DNA from: Magnetovibrio sp.
Lineage (GTDB): Bacteria > Pseudomonadota > Alphaproteobacteria > Rhodospirillales > Magnetovibrionaceae
Direction: 5' to 3'
NCBI GenBank assembly: GCA_016763255.1
Contig: JAESUA010000008.1
Coordinates: forward strand, 1-9,008
DNA length: 9,008 nt
Shown here: in pieces, positions 1 to 5,747 of the stretch
Layout: each line of letters starts with the position of its first letter
Position numbering within the stretch: the first letter of the stretch is position 1
Translations under genes and position numbers: made by a program
Notes under the pieces: model-generated
Database searches by the model: none
Told to the model about the DNA's origin: nothing
Seen by the model: the letters and a program-made list of their open reading frames with translations, nothing else

Positions 1-332
1 TCAACCACCACGCCATCGGCTACGCCATCATGACATTGGCCGTCGCCATCATGACCGAACGCCGTCACACAGATGCCGCATCCTCGCCAGAATTCATCGA
101 GCGCAACATACAAAAAATTCGCCGCTGCCTAAGCGCCATCCCTGCGGTTTCAGATCCCCACGGCCACCTAAATTTTGGCGATATCACCACCGCCTGCGCG
201 CTGGCCTATTTGGACTTTCGCTTTGCCGATCTCAAGTGGCGCGCAATCCGCCCGGATTTGAACGCATGGCAGGCCACCATCGAAAATCGCCCCGCCTTTA
301 GACAAACAACACCCGCCGAACCCGTCTCTTAA
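1..332 (+). CDS. Glutathione S-transferase family protein, C-terminal part (5' end outside window)
   Basis: Partial gene: the reading frame is open from base 3, giving about 109 residues up to TAA at 330-332. The visible part is all-helical and matches the C-terminal domain of the GST superfamily: an E-R-R segment, then a long helix, then the conserved F-G-D-I-T...A-L-A-Y-L-D-F motif (N-capping box of the core helix), and a W...P-L..W....R-P-A-F..T-P ending typical of bacterial GSTs. The N-terminal thioredoxin-fold domain that binds glutathione lies upstream and cannot be seen, so the subclass and substrate cannot be given. Members conjugate glutathione to electrophiles or act in disulfide chemistry in the cytoplasm. 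The next gene starts 23 bp downstream on the same strand, so co-transcription is likely. The internal ATG at 30 is not the true start, because homology continues upstream of it. Confidence 0.85.
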   Translation, partial: NHHAIGYAIMTLAVAIMTERRHTDAASSPEFIERNIQKIRRCLSAIPAVSDPHGHLNFGDITTACALAYLDFRFADLKWRAIRPDLNAWQATIENRPAFRQTTPAEPVS

Positions 333-355
333 ACTCATTTAGAAGGAGAATCCCC

Positions 356-937
356 ATGTCCCAGTTCACTCAAATCTCTTTTTCTGACGCCGTCAAAAAA
401 GTTCAAAGCCTCGCCGGTAGTCGCACCGCCATGCAACGCCTGGCCGAACACCCCAACAAGCGCGACCGGTTGAGCGATGACATCATGGAATTTGTACGCG
501 CCCGCACCTCGGCCTACATCGCCACCGCCAGTGCAAGCGGGCAACCCTACATTCAACACCGGGGTGGCGATGCCGGTTTTCTCAAAGTGGTCAACGATAC
601 CACCATCATGATTTCCGAACGCCCCGGCAATCGCCAATACATCACCCAAGGCAACTTGGATGAGAACCCCAACGCAATGTTGTTTTTGATGGATTACGCC
701 AATCGTCGGCGGGTGAAAATTTGGGGTGAGGCGTTCATCAGCTTCGATCAAAACCTCAACACCATCATGGACGGGCCAGATGATCGCACACCGCGTCCGG
801 TGATCGTCTTCAAGGTCAAAGCCTGGGACGAAAATTGCCCCAAGCACATCCCACGCCTTTATGGCGAAGATGTAATCAAAGGCTTAGCGGACCGCATCCA
901 AGATTTGGAAATGGGCATGGTCACAATGGGTTCATGA
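356..937 (+). CDS. Pyridoxamine 5'-phosphate oxidase-like flavin-binding family protein
   Basis: The product has 193 residues. The ATG at 356 is preceded by the strong ribosome-binding site AGAAGGAGA at 341-349. Residues ~45-150 look like the split-barrel FMN-binding fold of the PNPOx-like superfamily: A-Y-I-A-T-A-S-A-S-G-Q-P-Y-I-Q-H-R-G-G followed by G-F-L-K-V, then I-S-E-R-P-G-N-R-Q-Y, N-P-N-A-M-L-F-L-M-D and R-R-V-K-I-W-G-E-A. This resembles the 'predicted flavin-nucleotide-binding protein' group rather than PdxH itself, so the substrate is unknown and a vitamin B6 role should not be assumed. The C-terminus (R-I-Q-D-L-E-M-G-M-V) may be a short helix used in dimer contacts. It follows the GST gene at 23 bp and converges on the lrp-type gene. 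A flavin-dependent redox or detoxification role beside GST is inference only. Confidence 0.85.
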   Translation: MSQFTQISFSDAVKKVQSLAGSRTAMQRLAEHPNKRDRLSDDIMEFVRARTSAYIATASASGQPYIQHRGGDAGFLKVVNDTTIMISERPGNRQYITQGNLDENPNAMLFLMDYANRRRVKIWGEAFISFDQNLNTIMDGPDDRTPRPVIVFKVKAWDENCPKHIPRLYGEDVIKGLADRIQDLEMGMVTMGS

Positions 938-952
938 GGAAGGCCGAAGGGA

Positions 953-980
953 GAGGGCGCTTTAGGCCTTAAGCGTCCTC
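953..980. terminator. Possible shared hairpin between convergent genes
   Basis: GAGG-g-CGCTT (953-962) pairs with AAGCG-t-CCTC (971-980) across loop TAGGCCTT, a ten-pair stem including one G.U. It lies in the 31-bp gap between the stop of the PNPOx-like gene and the end of the lrp/asnC gene, and overlaps the last codons of the latter. No T-tract follows on either strand, so an intrinsic terminator is not established. Confidence 0.35.
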
Positions 981-1457
981 GACTTCGATCGGAACGCCGG
1001 GCAGTTGCTTGGTGGTGCGCACGCTCAGCGCCGATTTAACGTGGCTGACGTTGTCGGCCGCGGTCAATCTTGTGGTTAAAAAGCTCTGATACTCTTCCCA
1101 ATCAGGCGCCACGACTTTCAACAAAAAATCAGTTTCGCCCGCCAACATGTGGCATTCGCGCACTTCCGACCACGACTTGACCAAGGTTTCAAACGCATCC
1201 AGGTCCTGTTCGGCTTGGCTTTTTAGGCCAACATGAGCAAAAACGGTGACGTTAAAGCCCAATGAACGGGCATTGAGATCACCTTGATAGCCCTTGATAA
1301 AGCCCGCTTCTTCCAACGCCCGCACACGGCGCAAGCAGGGCGGCGCGGAAATGCCTGCACGGCGCGCCAATTCAACATTGGTGATGCGGCCTTCGTCTTG
1401 CAGGTCACGAAGAATACGACGATCAATTTGATCGAGTTTTACGCGGGAATCGTTCAT
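969..1457 (-). CDS. Lrp/AsnC family transcriptional regulator
   Basis: The product has 162 residues, the usual family length. The N-terminal helix-turn-helix (about residues 8-55) carries L-D-x-I-D-R-R-I-L-R-D-L-Q-x-x-G-R-I-T-N-V-E-L-A-R-R-A-G-I-S and then P-P-C-L-R-R-V-R-x-L-E. The C-terminal RAM domain (about 68-145) has the G-E-T-D-F effector-pocket motif at 107-111. Such proteins bind DNA as dimers to hexadecamers and sense amino acids or related ligands in the cytoplasm; the ligand here is unknown. A GGAG lies 11 nt upstream of the ATG at 1457. The gene is divergent from trxB, a pairing common in alphaproteobacteria, so control of trxB is plausible. A perfect palindrome over its own promoter suggests autoregulation. 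Confidence 0.94.
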   Translation of the reverse strand: MNDSRVKLDQIDRRILRDLQDEGRITNVELARRAGISAPPCLRRVRALEEAGFIKGYQGDLNARSLGFNVTVFAHVGLKSQAEQDLDAFETLVKSWSEVRECHMLAGETDFLLKVVAPDWEEYQSFLTTRLTAADNVSHVKSALSVRTTKQLPGVPIEVEDA

Positions 1458-1481
1458 TTCGGGTAGGGCTCCTATTTTATG

Positions 1482-1514
1482 GAGTAATTATATTACTCAG
1501 AGCCCCGGGGCAAG
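1482..1514 (-). promoter_or_regulatory. Promoter of lrp/asnC gene with overlapping palindromic operator
   Basis: On the minus strand a perfect -10 box TATAAT (1492-1487) has CTTGCC (1514-1509) as -35, 16 bp apart; CTTG-type -35 boxes suit alphaproteobacterial RpoD. The -10 lies inside the perfect inverted repeat GAGTAATTATATTACTC (1482-1498, arms 7 bp), which resembles the AT-centred dyads bound by Lrp/AsnC proteins. Predicted start of transcription is near 1480, 23 bp before the ATG. A second inverted repeat, GGGCTC/GAGCCC (1466-1471, 1500-1505), brackets the site. Autorepression is inferred. Confidence 0.65.
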
Positions 1515-1560
1515 TGGAAAGCGTTTAAGTTTAAATATCATATGCCCACACTTTTTTTGA

Positions 1561-2715
<1,155 letters not shown>

Positions 2716-2752
2716 GCGGCGACATCATTTAACCTCAAATTTAGGGACCATT

Positions 2753-3682
2753 ATGGAACGGCTGCGCGACATCGATACCGGCGTCATGGATTGGGACAAA
2801 CTGCGCATTTTTCATGCCGTGGCCGAGGCCGGCAGCTTCACCCACGCCGGTGAAATGCTCAACCTCAGCCAGTCTGCAGTTTCGCGTCAAGTCAGCGCCT
2901 TGGAAGAAAGCCTCAACGTGGCGCTGTTCCATCGCCACGCCCGGGGCCTGATCCTCACCGAACAAGGTGAGATGCTGGATGCCACCACGCGCGAAATGTT
3001 TGCCAAGCTGGCCTTCACCACCGCGCAAATCCGCGACAGCAAAGAGCGCCCCCAAGGTGAGCTGCGCATCACCACCACGCCGGGCATGGGGTCCATTTGG
3101 TTAACCCCGCGCATCAAGGAGTTTTTGGAGCGCTATCCCGATATCGACGTATCGCTGGTGGTATCTGATGACGAACTCGATATCTCCATGCGCCAAGCCG
3201 ATGTCGCCATTCGCCTCAAAGCGCCGACCCAGCCCGATTTGGTGCAGCGCCTGTTGATGCAAGTGCATTATTTGGTTTATGCCTCGCCCAGCTATATCAA
3301 AAAACATGGTGTTCCAAGCAGCCCCGAAGACTTGGACAACCACCGCCTGGTCGTTTATGGCGAAGACGCCTTGCCACCGGTCGATAACCTCAATTGGTTA
3401 TTGGACATCGGCAACAGCGGCAAAAAACGCCGCCCGGCGCTGAAGGTGAACAACATTTACGGTATTTATCGCGCGGTGCGCAGCGGCATCGGTATCGGTG
3501 CATTGCCCGATTATATGTCGTCTCATGCTGTGGATCTTGTGCAGGTGCTTCCTGAACTTAAAGGCCCCAGCTTCAACACGTATTTCGTGTATCCAGAAGA
3601 GCTTCGGAACTCAAAACGTATTGGCGTGTTCCGTGATTTTTTGCTCAATCGCATTCGTGCCGATCAATTGACCAAAGTCTAA
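2753..3682 (+). CDS. LysR family transcriptional regulator
   Basis: The product has 309 residues, the normal LysR length. Residues 13-72 form the winged helix-turn-helix: W-D-K-L-R-I-F-H-A-V-A-E-A-G-S-F-T-H-A-G-E-M-L-N-L-S-Q-type sequence, then S-A-V-S-R-Q-V-S-A-L-E, with the recognition helix near 40-50 and wing R-G-L-I-L-T-E-Q-G. Residues ~98-300 are the periplasmic-binding-protein-like effector domain (G-E-L-R-I-T-T-T-P-G, D-V-A-I-R, S-G-I-G-I-G-A-L-P). ATG 2753 has AGGGA at 2743-2747; the reading frame upstream to 2585 only overlaps trxB in another frame. Effector unknown. Its place directly behind trxB suggests a thiol- or redox-related regulon, but this is inference. It has no clear intrinsic terminator; a long dyad lies 41 bp after the stop. 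Confidence 0.94.
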   Translation: MERLRDIDTGVMDWDKLRIFHAVAEAGSFTHAGEMLNLSQSAVSRQVSALEESLNVALFHRHARGLILTEQGEMLDATTREMFAKLAFTTAQIRDSKERPQGELRITTTPGMGSIWLTPRIKEFLERYPDIDVSLVVSDDELDISMRQADVAIRLKAPTQPDLVQRLLMQVHYLVYASPSYIKKHGVPSSPEDLDNHRLVVYGEDALPPVDNLNWLLDIGNSGKKRRPALKVNNIYGIYRAVRSGIGIGALPDYMSSHAVDLVQVLPELKGPSFNTYFVYPEELRNSKRIGVFRDFLLNRIRADQLTKV

Positions 3683-3876
3683 CACTGCCATAAAACCCTA
3701 CAATTTCTGCGGCATTTACCCGCATAAACCACAATCTTTGTGATTTATGAAAGGCCTAGGTGGTTTTAGCTGGGCGTTTTTTCAAGCCCGCCACCCACCC
3801 AGCCATGCATAATGCGCATACCTGACATCCGAAACTGTAGGTGGTGTGAGTGCAGGGATTTGCGTATATTCTCCTC
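3683..3876. other. Non-coding gap after lysR with dyads; leads into sRNA1
   Basis: No credible gene is seen. A near-perfect 27-bp dyad (3723-3749) has arms CATAAA-c-CACAA and TTGTG-a-TTTATG around TCT; it would fold in the lysR 3' UTR but lacks a U-tract. A second structure pairs GGTGG (3759-3763) with CCACC (3791-3795) and GGGC (3772-3775) with GCCC (3786-3789), with six T in its loop. Either could stabilise or end the lysR transcript. A possible -10 TATATT (3865-3870) stands just before sRNA1; no good -35 is visible 16-18 bp upstream. Confidence 0.5.
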
Positions 3877-4053
3877 AGTTCAATGTTGCAACGCAGCATC
3901 GAACTCCCGAACTTCGGTTCGGGTTGGTTCCCGGTCCCACTCTCCCAACTCCCTCCCCCGGGATTTTTGGGGCCGGTTGAGCCACACGTCTCCCAGACGT
4001 GAAGCCTCCCTGTTAGACTCGCCCCGGATCTTATTGATCCGGGGCTTTTTTTT
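3877..4053 (+). ncRNA. Structured small RNA 1 (anti-SD-type, paralogue of sRNA2)
   Basis: Predicted transcript of about 177 nt, not recognised as a named family. The 5' end is placed after TATATT at 3865-3870 and the 3' end at the terminator. Hairpins in order: GUUC-a-AUGUUG / CAGCAU-c-GAAC (3878-3904); CCCGAAC-UUCG-GUUCGGG (3906-3923), capped by the very stable UUCG tetraloop; CCGGUCCC (3931-3938) with GGGGCCGG (3969-3976), one G.U, enclosing a 30-nt loop with three CUCCC-type motifs; CACGUCU-CCC-AGACGUG (3985-4001); an open segment with GCCUCCCU (4004-4011); and the terminator at 4021. The exposed CUCCC/CCUCCC motifs are complementary to ribosome-binding sites, as in the CCUCCUCCC-loop sRNAs known from Rhodobacter, which is only an analogy. 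The 3' third aligns with sRNA2. Open frames across it have no ribosome-binding site and end at or beyond the terminator, so coding is unlikely. Confidence 0.7.
4021..4053 (+). terminator. Rho-independent terminator of sRNA1
   Basis: GCCCCGGATC (4021-4030), loop TTATT, GATCCGGGGC (4036-4045), then eight T (4046-4053). A perfect 10-bp GC-rich stem with a U-tract only on the + strand, which fixes the direction of the sRNA. Confidence 0.93.
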
Positions 4054-4066
4054 CATTGGTCTCTCG

Positions 4067-4107
4067 CCTTGCGCCCCTCACCTTGCGCCCCTCACCTTGC
4101 GCCCCTC
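4067..4107. repeat. Three tandem copies of a 14-bp unit
   Basis: CCTTGCGCCCCTCA occurs at 4067-4080, 4081-4094 and, lacking the last base, 4095-4107, without mismatch. It begins 13 bp after the sRNA1 terminator. Identical copies suggest recent slippage; no function is evident. Confidence 0.9.
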
Positions 4108-4287
4108 TGGCCGGACCTTTTGATCAAGGACGTTCTGTTCGTGCTGGCGGTGGTGATTTTTTATGTTGGGGGATAACGTGAGGGTGGTTTCAGATATGGC
4201 TTTGGTATTTACGATCCGAGGCTTTTATATGACCGGACACCCGCCTATGGTTCCCCCTGGACACTTGTTATGGAACGGACTTGCCAC
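4108..4287 (+). promoter_or_regulatory. Upstream region of the crp/fnr gene
   Basis: Non-coding. TTGGTA (4202-4207) and TATATG (4226-4231), 18 bp apart, could form a promoter with a start near 4238 and a leader of about 50 nt. The palindrome TTGATCAA is at 4120-4127. The 15-mer TTCCCCCTGGACACT (4251-4265) recurs exactly at 5530-5544 in front of sRNA2. GGAACGG (4272-4278) is a weak ribosome-binding site for the ATG at 4288. Confidence 0.35.
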
Positions 4288-4965
4288 ATGAGCCCCACCA
4301 GCCCCGCTGCCGACTGGACCAGCCAATTTCCATCCCTCGCGAATTTAGAGCCCGATACCACCGCGCGCCTAGGTCAAACCGCCCTGACAGTGAACTTAGC
4401 CCAAGGTCAGCATGTGTTCCGCGCCGGGGATACCTCGGAGAATTTTTTATTGGTGCTCGATGGTGTGGTGCGGGTACAGATGATTTCTGAAAGTGGTCGT
4501 GAAATCGTTTTGTATCGTGTTGATGCCGGACAAACCTGCGTCCTCACCACCGCCTGCCTGCTGGGCCACGACCCCTATATCGCTGAGGGCATCACCGAAA
4601 CCCCGGTACGCGCGATCGCCATTCCCGCCCAGGTGTTTCACGATCTGTTGGGCCGATCCACGGTATTGCGTGATTTTGTCTTCCAATCCTATGGGGCACG
4701 CATCACCAATTTGATGATGCTGGTCGAAGAAGTCGCCTTTGGCCGCCTCGATGAACGCTTGGCGCGGTTCTTATGTGACAATGCAGGTGCCGATAACACC
4801 CTGACCATCACCCACCAACAACTCGCGTTCGAGTTGGGCAGCGCCCGTGAAGTGATCAGCCGCCAACTCAAAGAGTTCGAACGCCGCGACCTGGTCAAAC
4901 TCAACCGTGGACAAATCACACTCATCGACGCCGCCACATTGGCAACCATGGGCCAATCTAAATAA
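4288..4965 (+). CDS. Crp/Fnr family transcriptional regulator
   Basis: The product has 225 residues from the ATG at 4288, preferred over the ATG at 4270 because GGAACGG precedes it at a usable distance and nothing SD-like precedes 4270. Residues ~24-118 are the cyclic-nucleotide-binding-like beta barrel (A-G-D-T-S-E-N-F-L-L-V-L-D-G-V-V-R-V), which in many relatives binds no cNMP. A dimerisation helix follows, then the winged HTH (about 150-215). The recognition helix S-A-R-E-V-I-S-R (Glu188, Ser191, Arg192) matches the E-x-x-S-R pattern of FNR rather than the R-E-x-x-G-R of CRP, predicting TGAT/ATCA half-sites. There is no FNR-type N-terminal cysteine cluster, so an oxygen-labile 4Fe-4S cluster of that type is not expected. 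Cys84 and Cys90 in G-Q-T-C-V-L-T-T-A-C-L-L could be redox-active. A DUF2892 gene follows at 99 bp; structured sRNAs lie on both sides. Confidence 0.93.
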   Translation: MSPTSPAADWTSQFPSLANLEPDTTARLGQTALTVNLAQGQHVFRAGDTSENFLLVLDGVVRVQMISESGREIVLYRVDAGQTCVLTTACLLGHDPYIAEGITETPVRAIAIPAQVFHDLLGRSTVLRDFVFQSYGARITNLMMLVEEVAFGRLDERLARFLCDNAGADNTLTITHQQLAFELGSAREVISRQLKEFERRDLVKLNRGQITLIDAATLATMGQSK

Positions 4966-5064
4966 CGATATTCCTTATGTGACTTGGTTACAGACGTGAT
5001 AACCCTGACATGATTATCTCACTGCAGCTTTTTCAAATCCGTTCCCTTTAAGGAGACCTTCACC
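4966..5064 (+). promoter_or_regulatory. crp/fnr-DUF2892 spacer with dyads
   Basis: Contains the imperfect dyad TGTGAC-ttg-GTTACA (4978-4992, one mismatch), overlapped by GGTTA/TAACC arms (4986-5004 region), and GATAA-N11-TTATC (4998-5018). GATTAT (5012-5017) could be a -10 box. A strong ribosome-binding site, AAGGAGA (5050-5056), precedes the next start. No terminator is seen, so read-through from crp/fnr is possible. Which protein binds here is unknown. Confidence 0.3.
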
Positions 5065-5262
5065 ATGAACATTGGCAGCATCGATCGCATCTTGCGCATC
5101 ATCGTTGGCGCAACCGCTTTGACCTTCGCCATGATCAGCAATCATGAATTGGCCGTGTGGGGCTTCATCGGCCTGGTACCGTTGGCCACCGCCGTGTTCG
5201 GCTGGTGCCCGGCCTACCTGCCGTTCGGCATTAAAACCTGCAAAATCAGCAAATCCAACTGA
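5065..5262 (+). CDS. DUF2892 small inner-membrane protein
   Basis: The product has 65 residues. The start M-N-I-G-S-I-D-R-I-L-R-I-I-V-G and the ending F-G-W-C-P-A-Y-L-P-F-G-I-K-T-C-K are the hallmarks of DUF2892 (the membrane part also found fused to rhodanese in YgaP-like proteins). Two transmembrane segments are expected at about residues 8-24 and 31-47, with the conserved Cys48 and Cys59 after the second. Function is unknown; family context often points to sulfur or persulfide chemistry, and that link is inferred here. The ATG has AGGAG at 5051-5055. It ends with its own terminator, so it is not continuous with sRNA2. The adjacent Crp/Fnr protein is the obvious candidate regulator. Confidence 0.9.
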   Translation: MNIGSIDRILRIIVGATALTFAMISNHELAVWGFIGLVPLATAVFGWCPAYLPFGIKTCKISKSN

Positions 5263-5282
5263 TCTTTGCATTGCACAGACCA

Positions 5283-5327
5283 ACGGGGCCGCGCCGGACT
5301 AACATCTGGCACGGCCCCGTAGTTTTT
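5283..5327 (+). terminator. Rho-independent terminator after the DUF2892 gene
   Basis: ACGGGGCCG (5283-5291) pairs perfectly with CGGCCCCGT (5312-5320); beyond one C-A mismatch, GCC/GGC extends the stem by three pairs. Loop 5296-5307; T-tract TTTTT at 5323-5327 and another at 5333-5337. Confidence 0.88.
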
Positions 5328-5529
5328 GGGACTTTTTACACATAATACGCATTTCTATTCCGGCAACAGATGCACATAAACTTGGTTCTGTAATTATTTT
5401 TGCAAATTTATGGATGCATACATTAGCATTATTCCAGCCCGCAAAAGCAAAATAAACTGATTAAAATCAGTGTTTTATGCCGGTAATATCAATACATAAT
5501 GAAATATATTGATCAAAAAAAGATTCACA
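5328..5529. other. AT-rich intergenic DNA upstream of sRNA2
   Basis: About 200 bp, clearly richer in A/T than its surroundings, without a credible gene. It holds an FNR-like dyad (5457-5470), a possible -10 CATAAT (5495-5500) and the palindrome TTGATCAA (5509-5516). Its composition and position suggest a regulatory region for sRNA2. Confidence 0.5.
5457..5470. promoter_or_regulatory. FNR-like binding site CTGAT-TAAA-ATCAG
   Basis: Matches the core TGAT-N4-ATCA of the FNR consensus (TTGAT-N4-ATCAA), with symmetrical C/G outer bases; the dyad extends to ACTGATT-AA-AATCAGT (5456-5471). Its centre (5463.5) is about 42 bp before a start predicted from CATAAT at 5495-5500, the classical class II activator spacing. 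The Crp/Fnr protein encoded 500 bp upstream has the matching recognition helix. Confidence 0.5.
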
Positions 5530-5536
5530 TTCCCCC

Positions 5537-5565
5537 TGGACACTCCATTAGATACTGCTTATATA
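5537..5565 (+). promoter_or_regulatory. Candidate sRNA2 core promoter
   Basis: TGGACA (5537-5542) differs from TTGACA at one base; TATATA (5560-5565) lies 17 bp downstream (TATAAG at 5562 is an alternative). Predicted start is near 5572. The -35 is part of the 15-mer TTCCCCCTGGACACT (5530-5544), also found before the crp/fnr gene. Confidence 0.5.
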
Positions 5566-5571
5566 AGAAAC

Positions 5572-5735
5572 ATACGATGTAACTGACAAAGTTCAGCGGC
5601 ATCGGGAGACCGCAGGGATACCTCCCCTCCCCCTCTGACACCTTGCGGATTCTCCTTAAGAGACTCTCCGTCTCCCCCAGGACGTGAGACCTCCCTTTCG
5701 AACTGGCCGGGCTCTCAGAGCCCGGCCTTTTTTTT
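5572..5735 (+). ncRNA. Structured small RNA 2 (anti-SD-type, paralogue of sRNA1)
   Basis: Predicted transcript of about 164 nt (about 230 nt if the upstream FNR-linked start is used). Elements in order: small hairpin CUGA/UCAG (5583-5596); CCGCAGGG (5610-5617) with CCUUGCGG (5641-5648), one G.U, enclosing a 23-nt loop rich in C with CCUCCCC and CCCCCUC; UCUC-CUUAA-GAGA (5651-5663); CGUC-UCCCCCAG-GACG (5669-5684); open CCUCCCUUU (5690-5698); terminator at 5705. This repeats the order of sRNA1: an 8-bp stem with a large C-rich loop, a CGUC/GACG hairpin, CCUCCC, then terminator. The shared 3' block is 5668-5735 against 3986-4053. It is convergent with the EF-G-like gene, whose stop is 12 bp away. 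No RNA family name can be assigned; base-pairing regulation at ribosome-binding sites is inferred. Confidence 0.72.
5705..5735 (+). terminator. Rho-independent terminator of sRNA2
   Basis: GGCCGGGCTC (5705-5714), loop TCA, GAGCCCGGCC (5718-5727), then eight T (5728-5735). Perfect 10-bp stem; the T-tract fixes the + direction. The hairpin alone also sits just past the stop of the convergent EF-G-like gene. Confidence 0.93.
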
Positions 5736-5747
5736 GCCGAAATCAAA

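Noticed and set aside
335..847. 170-codon frame on - opposite the PNPOx-like gene
   Set aside because: Shadow of a clearly conserved gene in a GC-rich genome; no family resemblance of its own.
3723..3749. CRP site in the dyad after lysR
   Set aside because: The TGTGA/TCACA half-sites point outward instead of inward and the spacing is wrong.
3812..4123. 103-codon open frame on + across sRNA1
   Set aside because: It runs through all sRNA1 hairpins and the terminator, has no ribosome-binding site, and its translation is rich in Arg, Ser, Cys and Pro with no recognisable domain.
4120..4176. Short hydrophobic frame (M-I-K-D-V-L-F-V-L-A-V-V-I-F-Y-V-G-G) from a TTG codon
   Set aside because: It looks like a single membrane segment but has only 18 residues, no ribosome-binding site and a rare start; it could be a gene remnant, and there is not enough to call it.
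3877..5735. sRNA1 and sRNA2 as 6S RNA
   Set aside because: The lengths fit, but I do not see one long irregular helix with a central bubble; both are strings of local hairpins ending in strong intrinsic terminators. A covariance search would settle it.
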